From the NCBI GenBank assembly GCA_002494495.1, contig DACB01000008.1:92146-156145 (forward strand): a stretch of DNA of 64,000 bases, written 5' to 3'. Numbering within the stretch: position 1 is the first letter of the stretch; each line of letters starts with the position of its first letter. The stretch is from Methanobacterium sp. UBA294. Lineage in GTDB: Archaea > Methanobacteriota > Methanobacteria > Methanobacteriales > Methanobacteriaceae. The notes beneath the pieces are model-generated. The model was not told the origin of the DNA. It did not search any database and was given only the letters and a program-made list of their open reading frames with translations. The position numbers and the translations under genes are program-made. This document shows positions 55,155-64,000 of the stretch, in pieces.

Positions 55155-55724
55155 ATGACAAGTTTCAATAAAATCATTATTTCAAACTATAAAAGCAATG
55201 ATTTGTACTATTCTGTGGGGGTTTCAAGCTCCACAGGTAAGGTGGTTAAGATTTCCCTTTCCAATCCAAATAAAAGGAAGGCTAATGCTGAGATAATAAA
55301 TAGTTATCCTAATTTCGAGTTTTCTAATGCATATGAAGATATAGCCCGTGAGATTTCAAAGATCTACGAGGGGAAAAAGACCAACTTAAAATTAGACATG
55401 CTTGAATTAAATGTTGATAAATCCAATAGAGATTTACCTGTTAAATCATCATTTCAGAAGGATGTGCTGGTTGAAACCTACAAAATTCCCTATGGAGAGG
55501 TGGCAACCTACAAATCCCTGGCAGAAAAACTCAAAACCCGTGCATACAGGGCCGTGGGTACCGTTATGGCTAATAACCCATTTCCATTAATTATCCCCTG
55601 TCACCGGGTGGTTAAATCAGATCTAACCATTGGACAGTATGGTGGGGGGCCTAAGATGAAGAGGGAGATCTTAAAAAATGAGGGAGTCAATCTTAAGGGG
55701 GATAAAATAATTAAAACATGCTAG
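55155..55724 (+). CDS. ogt: Methylated-DNA-protein-cysteine methyltransferase (Ogt)
   Basis: About 189 residues. Repairs O6-alkylguanine by taking the alkyl group on its own cysteine. The active site IIPCHRVVKSD is present near residue 154, preceded by the DNA-binding helix (IPYGEVATYKSLAEKL, RAVGTVMANNPFP). The N-terminal ~90 residues are a less conserved domain. ATG at 55155 with AGGTCG in front is preferred over an upstream in-frame ATG. Confidence 0.92.
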   Translation: MTSFNKIIISNYKSNDLYYSVGVSSSTGKVVKISLSNPNKRKANAEIINSYPNFEFSNAYEDIAREISKIYEGKKTNLKLDMLELNVDKSNRDLPVKSSFQKDVLVETYKIPYGEVATYKSLAEKLKTRAYRAVGTVMANNPFPLIIPCHRVVKSDLTIGQYGGGPKMKREILKNEGVNLKGDKIIKTC

Positions 55725-55810
55725 ATTTTAAGTAAAATTTATTCAATCTATTTCTAAATTAAAAAATAAAATACAACAATTCTAAGATAAAAAATAAAAA
55801 AATAAAAGGA

Positions 55811-56278
55811 TTATTTTTTATTTTGATAATCCTTCAATACTTGGTTTAGGAAATCGGTGTATTCTACTCCCCCTTTAAGTTCTTCCAGTTCTTCAATAGA
55901 GAAGACTTTAAGAACGTTGTCCTTACAGGCCTCTACACAAGCGGGTAGGATGGTGTCAGAGTCCATGCAGAGGGTGCATTTTTGCATGGTCTTATTTTCT
56001 TCGTCTATAATCATCATACCCACTGGACACGCTATGAGGCATAGTCTACAGAGTATGCAGGCATCCTCGTTCACCATTAGCGTGTTGTTTTCTTCATGAA
56101 TAGCTCCGGTGGGGCATATTCGGGCGCATAATGCCTTTTCAGGATGACACTGTAGGCAGAAGATGGGAACTGTGCTGGTCTTTTTGGCTCTGGAAATTCC
56201 GTGCTCTTTCTTGCAGGCATTTATACAGTCCTGGCATTCGGTGCACATCTGGGGTTCTACTACCATCAAGGTTTTCAT
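55811..56278 (-). CDS. Polyferredoxin-like 4x[4Fe-4S] protein of the CODH/ACS cluster
   Basis: About 155 residues of the HycB/CooF type. Cysteine groups: CTECQDCINAC, CLQCHPEKALCARICP, CILCRLCLIACP and CTLCMD...CVEAC, enough for four clusters. It is the last gene of the CODH/ACS run (30 bases behind cdhE), so it probably carries electrons to or from CO dehydrogenase. ATG at 56278 with GTGAT upstream. Confidence 0.88.
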   Translation of the reverse strand: MKTLMVVEPQMCTECQDCINACKKEHGISRAKKTSTVPIFCLQCHPEKALCARICPTGAIHEENNTLMVNEDACILCRLCLIACPVGMMIIDEENKTMQKCTLCMDSDTILPACVEACKDNVLKVFSIEELEELKGGVEYTDFLNQVLKDYQNKK

Positions 56279-56307
56279 ATGTATCACTGTTTAATTTAGG
56301 TAAAGTC

Positions 56308-57699
56308 CTATTTAGCTTCTTCTTTGATTTTATTTAAGTAATCTGGGGCTTGACTGGAGTCTCTGGGTCCTACTGCTACTTCCCAACCACTTTCATCTTC
56401 GATATCCCCACTTACTGGTGCTCCCAATCCAGGAATTATTAGTTTTCTGTGGCTAACTTTATCTTCTATACCAGATTCCTTTATCAGATCTGCTACAGCT
56501 TTACCAGTGAACTGGTTTCCTGCAACGGATACATCAACTGCTCTTCCGTCAGTGTCAAGCACCAGAAGATAGCAGTTTGCATCACCTGATTTCAGGTCAC
56601 CTTCTACTGTGTAGAAGGTTAGAGAGAAGTTAGTGGTGAGTAATACTGGCGTGTTCTCATCCAGCTCCCCGAATGTGTATAAGCCGGGATCAACAGCCTG
56701 CGGCTTCCTGGGGTCTGTATATAATCCCTGCCTTAGTGTTAAGACGGGTATTAATTCCCATATTTCTGTACCATGCATTATAAGAATATCAGCGTAGGAG
56801 TTCATGAGTTTAGCTGCAGTTACAGCTTCCCTAATTCCCTTGTCCACCATAGTTCCCAGTCCACTTTCGTAGATCCAATGGACAGCTGGTACTCCCATGA
56901 TTGGGAATCGGAAGTCTGGGTCTCCTTTCTCCACTGCCAATCTCCTGATCATTATAAATTCATCTAAGGTGTCTCCTGTACCTTCCCTAACGTATGTACC
57001 CGGATCCAGTACTATGTCATTAATCCCCTCTGATCGTAGGTTATATGAGAGTTCCTTCATTTTTTCCAGGTCATGGGGTACGAATAGGGTGATGGGGCAC
57101 TTGTATTCCAATGCAAGGTCTGCCATGTTTTCCAGGTTATATTCGGTTGCACCGTAGATCAGTGGTCTCTGGTCGCCGACTATCTCCAGGGCAGCTTTCA
57201 TTGCATCAGGGTTGAATGAACAAAGAACCAGTGGTAATTTGGAGTTTTTAACTTTTTCTGTGGCTTTGGCGAATTTTTCCACATCACCTGATTTGTTCCG
57301 AACAGCAATGGCGCTTAGTTTAAGAAGCTCTCCTGTTCGTTCAAATTCTATGTTTTCAATGGTCTTTACCTTGGCATCGAATTCCTCTTCACTCAGGTCA
57401 TCACTTACCTCTATTACCAGGGCTGTTGGATTGTAAAATGTTAATTCGTAACGATACATCACTTCATCACCGCCTATGGTGATGGCTTTATCTCCAGTAC
57501 CAATAACAACTTCTCTTACTGCCGGTGCTATTGCATCTTCTACTTTTTCCCTTTCTTTTTCTGCCATCTGGGTGCATTGGATTGGCTCAACTTCTTTTTC
57601 ATTGAGCTTGGTTGCAAATGCCATGCATGATGCTTCTCCACATTTTCCACAGTTGGTTTTGGGAAGTAATCTGTATATATCCATTACAGTTGCTCGCAA
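56308..57699 (-). CDS. cdhE: CODH/ACS corrinoid iron-sulfur protein, gamma subunit (CdhE)
   Basis: About 463 residues. With CdhD it carries the methyl group from methyl-tetrahydromethanopterin to the acetyl-CoA synthase site. The N-terminal [4Fe-4S] site reads KTNCGKCGEASCMAF with a further Cys (IQC); a TIM barrel and a C-terminal cobamide-binding domain follow. The start is TTG at 57699, seven bases behind GGAGG; the ATG at 57738 lies inside cdhD before this site. The coding start thus comes 14 bases after the cdhD stop. Confidence 0.93.
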   Translation of the reverse strand: MRATVMDIYRLLPKTNCGKCGEASCMAFATKLNEKEVEPIQCTQMAEKEREKVEDAIAPAVREVVIGTGDKAITIGGDEVMYRYELTFYNPTALVIEVSDDLSEEEFDAKVKTIENIEFERTGELLKLSAIAVRNKSGDVEKFAKATEKVKNSKLPLVLCSFNPDAMKAALEIVGDQRPLIYGATEYNLENMADLALEYKCPITLFVPHDLEKMKELSYNLRSEGINDIVLDPGTYVREGTGDTLDEFIMIRRLAVEKGDPDFRFPIMGVPAVHWIYESGLGTMVDKGIREAVTAAKLMNSYADILIMHGTEIWELIPVLTLRQGLYTDPRKPQAVDPGLYTFGELDENTPVLLTTNFSLTFYTVEGDLKSGDANCYLLVLDTDGRAVDVSVAGNQFTGKAVADLIKESGIEDKVSHRKLIIPGLGAPVSGDIEDESGWEVAVGPRDSSQAPDYLNKIKEEAK

Positions 57700-57713
57700 T
57701 TTAATTCCTCCTT

Positions 57714-58865
57714 TTAATTCTCCAGCTCGGTAATCCATTCAGATAAGTCTGTAAGTTCTGTTGACAAGTATTCCTGGGTGAAGGTATTTCCAATCTCAGT
57801 TAGTATTTTAACTGATGTTGGATGGAGCATCATGAAAATATCCACTCCACATAGCATCATGGTGAGACCGGTTATTGTTTCCCATATGGGCCCTCTATAC
57901 TCAGTAGGTCCCCAGGCATCGTTTTTCATCCAGGCTTCACGTGAACCCCATGCATTGGTTGTACCAGATGACATTGGCATTTGAAGTTCTGTATCTCCTT
58001 TAAGCGCTCCTAGTCTGGTCCTGGTTATTACGTCAATGGAGAACTCTATACCATATCCCAGTGCACAGGTTGTGGGGTCCATTACGATGTCATTTTGGGT
58101 TAATCCTTCCTTCATGAGGTACCTGTTTAGTACCTTCTGCATGTTTACATCGGTGATGGCCCAGGAGAGCACAGCATGGTTGTAGTCAACAGCTGCCTTT
58201 GCCACTCTCTTATAGTCCAGGTCAAGGTTTGCTGATGCAAGTAAACATCTTTCATCTTCAGCTGCCTGGGCTGCTGCTTCAAGTATTATGGGATCCTTTT
58301 TTGGATCACCGGATCCACCTATAACCAGTGGTACGTCTACTGCCTGTAGTACTTCTTCAATATCCTGGGCAGCCTGCCTTGGGGTTTTATCCATAACTTT
58401 TGGGCCGGTCCCGATCAGGTGTATAGTTACCATGTTGGCTCCAAAGTCTTTAACTGCCTTTTTTGCCCAGTCCCCAGGGTGTTCCATAACATCGTCGAAA
58501 TGTTCCCTGATTGGCCTGGGGAGTCCGGGCATGGGTATATCAAATACATCAAAGGTTACAACTGGTGGATTGGGCTGTGGTTCTTCGAACCTGTATAGTG
58601 CCGTTTGTCCACCTAAGTACACGGATTTTCTTTTACCATGTCCCAGCTGAACTTCTTCCACCTTTCCAGGATAGGTTTCCAAGGGTGGTACAAACTTTGA
58701 TGCCTCTAAGATAGTCTTTTCCTGTAATTCCTTGGATTTTCTCATGGCCCTCTGGACAGCAGGCATTATTTGGAGTTCAAGCTCATCAAAATCCATTCTA
58801 AATTCGTTTATCTCTATAGAATCTGTTTTTTCCAGCAGTTTAAGCAGCTGGCTCATTTGGTCCAT
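57714..58865 (-). CDS. cdhD: CODH/ACS corrinoid iron-sulfur protein, delta subunit (CdhD)
   Basis: About 383 residues forming mainly a TIM barrel: VQLGHGKRKSVYLGGQTALYRFEEP in parts, VTFDVFDIPMPGLPRP, PLVIGGSGDPKKDP and DIVMDPTTCALGYGIEFS. It pairs with CdhE to hold the corrinoid. ATG at 58865 stands behind GGGAGTG; the GTG at 58874 is part of that site. Confidence 0.93.
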   Translation of the reverse strand: MDQMSQLLKLLEKTDSIEINEFRMDFDELELQIMPAVQRAMRKSKELQEKTILEASKFVPPLETYPGKVEEVQLGHGKRKSVYLGGQTALYRFEEPQPNPPVVTFDVFDIPMPGLPRPIREHFDDVMEHPGDWAKKAVKDFGANMVTIHLIGTGPKVMDKTPRQAAQDIEEVLQAVDVPLVIGGSGDPKKDPIILEAAAQAAEDERCLLASANLDLDYKRVAKAAVDYNHAVLSWAITDVNMQKVLNRYLMKEGLTQNDIVMDPTTCALGYGIEFSIDVITRTRLGALKGDTELQMPMSSGTTNAWGSREAWMKNDAWGPTEYRGPIWETITGLTMMLCGVDIFMMLHPTSVKILTEIGNTFTQEYLSTELTDLSEWITELEN

Positions 58866-58894
58866 ATAATACACTCCCTACTATTCTAATTTTA

Positions 58895-59653
58895 TCATAT
58901 TTTTTTCAATATTACTTCCATTATTTGTGAAATTGATTTAAATGCCTGTGAATCATCTGGTAACTCTATGAGTGCTTTTCCTTTTCGGTCGTAATTTTCT
59001 ACCTGTTCATCTTCATGGATGATTCCAGCAACCTCTAATCCAATTTCATTCACTTCTCGGGTAAGTTCATCTTCTTTTCCGGGTTTAACCCGGTTGAGGA
59101 TTAAATATTTCCTTTTAAATGAAATATCAAGATTTTTTGATAATTCTTCGATTCTTTTAGCAGTTAATATACCTCTTTTTGATGGGTCTGTGACCATAAG
59201 TATTATATCCACGTTCTGTGTGGTTCTTCTGCTTAAGTGTTCCAAACCTGCCTCAGTATCGATGATTATGATATCGTAGTTTGCAGATAGTCTGTCGATT
59301 ATCTTCCTGAGGATGTTATTCACGGCACAGTAACACCCACTACCTTCTGGTCTTCCCATTACCATGAGATCAAATTCGGGGGTTTCCAGTAGTGATTCCA
59401 TTATTTTGTAATCTAATATGTCCCATTTATTTGCCTCTGGGGGGATATTACCCTCAGCGGTATCCTTTTTAAGCTCTTCGCGGACATCACCTACTGAACG
59501 ATCTACATGTATTCCCAGTGCCTCAGGTAGGTTGGAATCTGGATCAGCATCTATGGCCAGAATATCTTTGCCCTTGCCCATTAAGGATTTTATTAAAAGA
59601 GAGGATACCAATGTTTTCCCGGTTCCTCCTTTACCGCTTACTGCTATTATCAA
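58895..59653 (-). CDS. cooC: CO dehydrogenase maturation ATPase (CooC/AcsF-like)
   Basis: 252 residues of the MinD/ParA-like ATPases that load nickel into CODH or ACS. Deviant Walker A SGKGGTGKTLVSSLL, DADPDSNLPEALG, and GSGCYCAVNN with the CxC pair that binds metal between two subunits. The start is TTG at 59653 with GAGGAAT upstream. It lies between cdhC and cdhD, the usual place in this group. Confidence 0.92.
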   Translation of the reverse strand: MIIAVSGKGGTGKTLVSSLLIKSLMGKGKDILAIDADPDSNLPEALGIHVDRSVGDVREELKKDTAEGNIPPEANKWDILDYKIMESLLETPEFDLMVMGRPEGSGCYCAVNNILRKIIDRLSANYDIIIIDTEAGLEHLSRRTTQNVDIILMVTDPSKRGILTAKRIEELSKNLDISFKRKYLILNRVKPGKEDELTREVNEIGLEVAGIIHEDEQVENYDRKGKALIELPDDSQAFKSISQIMEVILKKI

Positions 59654-59686
59654 TTTTTATTCCTCGTTTTATCATTAATTTGAAGT

Positions 59687-61093
59687 TTATTTCCCGTTCT
59701 TTTTAATGATCACCTTTTCGGCATAGATCTTAGCATTTTTGAATATGATCTTTACTCCATTAGATGAACCGGGAACTGTCATCTGTGGAACGTAGGCAAC
59801 AGGAGTTCCACCATCTTCAACTTCGTAGCCATCTTCAAATTCAGAGGTATCTGAAACAGGTTCTTCTTCTGTCACTGCTAGTTCTCTGGATTGCTTTAAT
59901 CTTTCTCGTATGGGGTGCTCATTTTCCCTTAGGAATCTTCTTATATCTTTAATGCTTCCTGCTTCCTCCTCTGTTGGGATTTTATCATATAATTCCCCTG
60001 GAATGAATTCTATCAGGGATTCCTTAACTTCTTTGGGCATCCATACTATTCTCTCGTATGCTCCATCTGCCTGCAGAAATTTAGGGGACCTCATATATTC
60101 CAGACTCAGTCCAACAAATCCCTCCACCTGTTTACCTCCGGAGCACTGTCCGGCCATGGTGGAAAATGGTATTCCCAGTGGTGTTTCGCCTCCAAAATCC
60201 CTGCTTACTATTCCAATACCATCTAGTTCAGGGATATAGAAGGCAACTGCTTCAAAACATCCGCATGATGTGTGGGGATAGTCAAATAAACTGTGTAAAA
60301 ATATTCTTTCAGTGACACCCTGTGATTTATCAGCAACAACAGCGTTGACATTGGAATATTCACCAGTTGTTGCATCTATCACATCACCTTTTTCAACTTC
60401 AAATATTGCACCTTCAGGATCCATTTTTGCAGCTGCACGGCAGTCGAACCAGTTTATAGCTCCACAAAGTGCAGTTCTATCCGGGGTGACTATACATACA
60501 TGGCTTGGGGCGAAGGACTGGCACATTGTACATCCGTAAAACACGTCCACATCCTCATCACTAAGTTCCCTGGCACGAGAATCACGATAATCGTAAGCTT
60601 CTTTTGTTGTTTCTAAAAATGAGGCAACATCTGTTTCATCGGTTAGTATAGTTACTGTTATTTTCTCAATCAAGGGAAAATCTTCTTGAAGAAGGATGGA
60701 TAGGGCTTTGGCGTAGTCTAATAGTTTAAATCCAGCTTCAAATGCTTCTTTACTTACACGGCACCAAATCTGGTCTCGCTGGTTTAGGTGCATGAATCCC
60801 TTAACGTAGTTACTTAGTTCGTGTATTCTTCGTTCTATAACTCCTTCTAACTCCTTTTCTAATTTATCTCCTTGTATCTTAACATATACTCCAAATGGGT
60901 AGATTTCTCCTTCGGTCATTTCAGATAAATCTGGACCGATAATTTTCAAATCACCGTTTTCTATATCCTCGTCTACTTGTATTAGTTCTGCACCCATAGA
61001 TTTAGGGCCCGCAAGTTCAACGAACATGTTCGCTGCTCTTATACGTTCTCCCTCGTGCATGGGGCTGACATCAACAGGTATATCTTTAAACAT
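59687..61093 (-). CDS. cdhC: Acetyl-CoA synthase beta subunit (CdhC)
   Basis: 468 residues. Holds the nickel-iron A cluster where methyl, CO and CoA join. A-cluster cysteines are in FYGCTMCQSFAPSHVC and CGAINWFDCRAA. Further conserved: TSCGCFEAVAFYIPELDG and CSGGKQVEGFVG. The archaeal form lacks the N-terminal domain of bacterial AcsB, as expected for this length. The last ~70 residues are a variable acidic linker and a short tail. ATG at 61093 behind GGAGGGATG. Confidence 0.95.
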   Translation of the reverse strand: MFKDIPVDVSPMHEGERIRAANMFVELAGPKSMGAELIQVDEDIENGDLKIIGPDLSEMTEGEIYPFGVYVKIQGDKLEKELEGVIERRIHELSNYVKGFMHLNQRDQIWCRVSKEAFEAGFKLLDYAKALSILLQEDFPLIEKITVTILTDETDVASFLETTKEAYDYRDSRARELSDEDVDVFYGCTMCQSFAPSHVCIVTPDRTALCGAINWFDCRAAAKMDPEGAIFEVEKGDVIDATTGEYSNVNAVVADKSQGVTERIFLHSLFDYPHTSCGCFEAVAFYIPELDGIGIVSRDFGGETPLGIPFSTMAGQCSGGKQVEGFVGLSLEYMRSPKFLQADGAYERIVWMPKEVKESLIEFIPGELYDKIPTEEEAGSIKDIRRFLRENEHPIRERLKQSRELAVTEEEPVSDTSEFEDGYEVEDGGTPVAYVPQMTVPGSSNGVKIIFKNAKIYAEKVIIKKNGK

Positions 61094-61145
61094 AACATCC
61101 CTCCATTTAACTCATTTTATTAAATAAATTTTTATTTTACAATCG

Positions 61146-61655
61146 TTATTTTGCTAATTTTTCCAAATATTTTAGCCATTCTCCTTCGTTCATGTTGGGA
61201 AACGATGCATCTGCATTAGAATGGAAAAATCTGCATATGGTTAGTGTTTTAATATGGGGTGCAAAGTGTTTCAGAGTGGAAAGTCCCTGGGATCCCATGT
61301 AGTATAAGACACCTACAAAGAGGACAAGGTCATGCTGTCCATCACCCTTTAAACCTTCCCAGTCAGGATCCTTTAGTAGATTGACTATCTCCACCAATCC
61401 ATAGGCCCGACTCTGGACACCCGCTTCGCTCAATGATTTAAATGCATCACCAGTACTTACCATGGGGATATCCCACTTTTCGGCAATTTTCGTGCTTAAG
61501 GTTTGTGCTGGGCTGTCATTTATAAGTGGACCAATTACCAGCAGAGGCCTTTTTGCCTTTTGTATCATCATCTCCGCTGTTTCAGGTGTAACCAGCAAAG
61601 CCTGTTTCGGACCAGCTATCACCGTTGGTTGCCAGGGAATTACTCTTTCATCCAT
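61146..61655 (-). CDS. cdhB: CODH/ACS epsilon subunit (CdhB)
   Basis: About 169 residues, the small subunit bound to CdhA (alpha2epsilon2); its fold is DHS-like, and the role is proposed to be stabilisation or FAD-related electron transfer. Typical: [27 protein letters not shown] and [29 protein letters not shown] at 61655 comes one base behind the cdhA stop and uses GGGGGT at its end as ribosome site. Confidence 0.92.
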   Translation of the reverse strand: MDERVIPWQPTVIAGPKQALLVTPETAEMMIQKAKRPLLVIGPLINDSPAQTLSTKIAEKWDIPMVSTGDAFKSLSEAGVQSRAYGLVEIVNLLKDPDWEGLKGDGQHDLVLFVGVLYYMGSQGLSTLKHFAPHIKTLTICRFFHSNADASFPNMNEGEWLKYLEKLAK

Positions 61656-61656
61656 A

Positions 61657-64000
61657 CTATTTACCCCCACTTACTATTTCTTCCTTAAAGTCCATGAGTG
61701 ATGGTTCCTGGAGAATGGCCTTGGGCTCCCATTCAACATCTTCGAGAATCTTTAAGACCTCTTTTTTGTAGGTTATGGGAATGTCCTTTTCAGTTCTTAC
61801 GAACTTATAAACGTCATGGGGTATAGTGCCAAAGTACTTCTTGTGCAGGTCTATGTAGTTGTTAAGTTTGATTTGCCTTCCTTTCGTTGTATCTGTGGGC
61901 CTGATACATAACTTTACAATGGCTACCGTTGCTTCTTCACGATTTTCAGCCGCGTAAAGTAGGTGTTCTGGGGCTGGTTCTCCTTCCATTACTTTCCCTG
62001 CACGTAAATCGTTCACTCTCCATTTTTCAGTTTTATCCGCCCTGCCCAGGAATAATCGTCGGTACTTTGTACCATGGGGACCTACCACAACTGGTATACC
62101 CCACCGGTTAATTCCAGTGGCTATTGCAGCTGCTTTCTGTGAGAAAGCCCCCCAGGCGACACCGCAAGCTCCAACACGATTTAAGATGTAATCAGCAATT
62201 TCCTGGAAATTACCTTCCAGGGGTTTTTTTGCAAATATGTTGGCGATTTTAATACATGCACCGGGTATATGGGCATTGGATACACATGAACCCACGTTAA
62301 CCAGTCCTTTAGCATCGAAGTCACCACTGTAACGTTCATATAAAGTTTTACCTTCTTCATCACGGTACTCTCCTATGCTCATGGCTCCACATCCACTGGT
62401 TACCACGATGTAGTTCCTTTCCAGGAATTCCTCAGCCATTTTAGCCACATCATCAGCTCCTTCTGGATAGTTGGAACATCCCACGAAGGCTATAACTCCT
62501 GGTATGTCACCCAGTACAAGAGGTGCACCTACACGCCTAATTTCAACATCCTGTACCGGTCCTCTACCAGCCCGGACATTGTACTTTTCATTTTTTACGT
62601 AATGTTCCCCCACCTTGGTAAGCATGGATATAAGGGGTAAATCTACTTCACATTCCTGTTCACACCTACCACAAGTGTAACAGACATCATTTTCGTAGAG
62701 CTCCTGGAATTTAGTGAAATTACTTTCCATTGCACCTTCAACAGCTTCTTTCATATTAAGGCTGTTGGGACATACCCTTATGCACCATCCACACTGGGTA
62801 CATTCCTTGGACATTTCCTGAATTTCCTCCAGGTTGGGTAATTTTTTTATGCTTTTCCTTTCTTTTGAGATTTTAAGGGCAACCCTGGTGGCTACTTCAC
62901 CCACCTTATCAGGGTCCTGGATTAAAACCCCTTCAACTTCATCGTTAACCAGTTTTCGCACGATTATATCCGGGTCTGCATGTGTCATATCCGGTAATCC
63001 TAAACATATCTTATCAGTAGTGGCGATTACACAGGCCTTGTTCTTACGGGCCTCCTCCAGGATATCGGTTCTCACACATTGTTCATCAACAACCACTACA
63101 TCTGCTACTCCGCTTCGGATGAATTTAAGCTGTTTTGACATGGGTCCTACAACCTTGGCTCTGGAATTGTACCTGGTGATGTCCAGGGCAGCGCAGCATA
63201 TACCGCATACTTCAACATCGTCTTCAAGTTCCTGGTCTTCCATGTAATCTATTATACCTGCACCAGGGGCAACGTTATGGCCTATACAGAGCACGATTGG
63301 TTTTTCTTTTTTGACGGATCCCATACCCAGCTCCACCAGGGGTGCGTCTTCCCCCTTTGGCATGTTGAGGGCCACGATTTGTGCTAGGTCTCCGATTTCT
63401 TTTCCTAAATTATCCATGAGTCCTGCATGGAGTGCTTTTGATTCAAAATCAACACTTTTACCTTCTTGTCCTGTATGGCAGGCGGATAATAAATGTACCA
63501 TCTGCTCTTCCAGGTAGTTTAGGCCATCTTTCAAGTCCCCCAGATTTTTAGGATGTTTACCCAAGACCACCCTCATTATTGGGGCTTCAATATCAATATT
63601 CATACCCAGATCTATGGGCAATTCCTTTCCGTGTTTATCAATGAGATATTCGAGTAAGTGTCTGGCGTGTCCTGAGTGGGCAGCTGAACCTATGCAACAT
63701 GCAAGAAGGACAGTTCTTGCCTGTTGGGCTTCTATATCAATACCGCAGGCACCCTTTTTGCCTTCGGTTAAATCACATTTACCATAGGTACATAAACAGC
63801 ACATGTCACAAAATGGAGCGTAGAAAGGCTCATATCGCTCCAGCAATTTCATATCCCATTCACGTAAATCAGTTACGTTGGGTTTTAAAGTCGGTCCTGC
63901 AGATTCTGGAACATCTTCCTGGGTCTCATCAACTATATTACCAGTGATGATTTTGATTTCCTTGGATTTCCAAAAATCATCTTTAAGTTCCTTTGCTTTA
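61657..64000 (-). CDS. cdhA: CO dehydrogenase alpha subunit (CdhA), 5' end outside window
   Basis: 780 codons in the window; the frame stays open to the right edge ([20 protein letters not shown] before the first ATG at 63852), so the ATG inside is not the start. The enzyme oxidises CO or reduces CO2 at a Ni-Fe C cluster. Cluster ligands: [14 protein letters not shown] (B/D clusters), [13 protein letters not shown] and [11 protein letters not shown] (two extra 4Fe-4S clusters typical of archaeal CdhA), and [34 protein letters not shown] for the C cluster. First gene of the run seen here. Usual length about 780-810, so little is missing. Confidence 0.95.
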   Translation of the reverse strand, partial: KAKELKDDFWKSKEIKIITGNIVDETQEDVPESAGPTLKPNVTDLREWDMKLLERYEPFYAPFCDMCCLCTYGKCDLTEGKKGACGIDIEAQQARTVLLACCIGSAAHSGHARHLLEYLIDKHGKELPIDLGMNIDIEAPIMRVVLGKHPKNLGDLKDGLNYLEEQMVHLLSACHTGQEGKSVDFESKALHAGLMDNLGKEIGDLAQIVALNMPKGEDAPLVELGMGSVKKEKPIVLCIGHNVAPGAGIIDYMEDQELEDDVEVCGICCAALDITRYNSRAKVVGPMSKQLKFIRSGVADVVVVDEQCVRTDILEEARKNKACVIATTDKICLGLPDMTHADPDIIVRKLVNDEVEGVLIQDPDKVGEVATRVALKISKERKSIKKLPNLEEIQEMSKECTQCGWCIRVCPNSLNMKEAVEGAMESNFTKFQELYENDVCYTCGRCEQECEVDLPLISMLTKVGEHYVKNEKYNVRAGRGPVQDVEIRRVGAPLVLGDIPGVIAFVGCSNYPEGADDVAKMAEEFLERNYIVVTSGCGAMSIGEYRDEEGKTLYERYSGDFDAKGLVNVGSCVSNAHIPGACIKIANIFAKKPLEGNFQEIADYILNRVGACGVAWGAFSQKAAAIATGINRWGIPVVVGPHGTKYRRLFLGRADKTEKWRVNDLRAGKVMEGEPAPEHLLYAAENREEATVAIVKLCIRPTDTTKGRQIKLNNYIDLHKKYFGTIPHDVYKFVRTEKDIPITYKKEVLKILEDVEWEPKAILQEPSLMDFKEEIVSGGK

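Overview
The window is chromosomal DNA from a methanogenic archaeon, most likely a Methanobacterium-like member of the Methanobacteriales. The evidence is an archaeal (A-type) ATP synthase operon, a full CO dehydrogenase/acetyl-CoA synthase cluster, secreted proteins with pseudomurein-binding repeats (a cell wall polymer of Methanobacteriales and Methanopyrus), archaeal information genes (aEF-1beta, Pth2, TiaS, Thg1), a YcaO-type thioamidation protein, tRNA genes without encoded CCA, AT-rich spacers with TATA-type promoters, and Shine-Dalgarno sites of the GGAGG/GGTGAT type. No insertion sequence, prophage or CRISPR array was seen.

Layout. 1-3.5 kb: start of the aha ATP synthase operon (H, I, K, E; leaves the window on the left). 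3.8-9.4 kb: a minus-strand run of a short citrate synthase-like protein, a fumarase alpha-type subunit, a TIM-barrel protein, a MmgE/PrpD protein and TiaS. 9.5-14 kb: a frameshifted small membrane gene, a large HTH regulator, a TIM-barrel protein, a YbjQ protein and serA. 14-24 kb: two secreted pseudomurein-binding proteins flanking a JAMM protease-like protein, Thg1, aspartate dehydrogenase, a PRC-barrel protein and an arginine deiminase/carbamate kinase pair. 24-39 kb: a tRNA-binding OB-fold protein, an aldehyde dehydrogenase (probable CofA), two type IV pilus-like modules, an M24 peptidase, a HIT protein, an M50 protease, YcaO, Pth2, a MfnE-like kinase, a zinc finger/aEF-1beta pair, a TctA-like permease and a methyltransferase. 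39-44 kb: a CopB-type ATPase, cobalt transporter cbiMNQ, then a 1 kb gene-poor stretch with a decayed gene, strong hairpins and operator-like palindromes. 44-53 kb: a second fumarase alpha-type subunit, a stand-alone LigD phosphoesterase domain, and a phosphate uptake locus (HTH-PhoU regulator, two PstS, PstC, PstA, PstB, PhoU). 53-56 kb: tRNA-Thr, tRNA-Leu, a ferredoxin/geranylgeranyl reductase pair and an alkyltransferase. 56-64 kb: CODH/ACS operon cdhA-B-C-cooC-D-E plus a polyferredoxin-like protein; cdhA runs off the right edge.

Together the genes cover energy conservation (ATP synthase), carbon fixation to acetyl-CoA (CODH/ACS), cofactor and lipid synthesis (MfnE, CofA, geranylgeranyl reductase), Co and phosphate supply, and cell wall or surface structures. 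The most unusual signals are non-standard start codons placed exactly behind strong Shine-Dalgarno sites (AUA for TiaS, AUU for a wall protein and a permease), a palindrome covering the pst promoter, and a compact structured element at about 43.84-43.94 kb.
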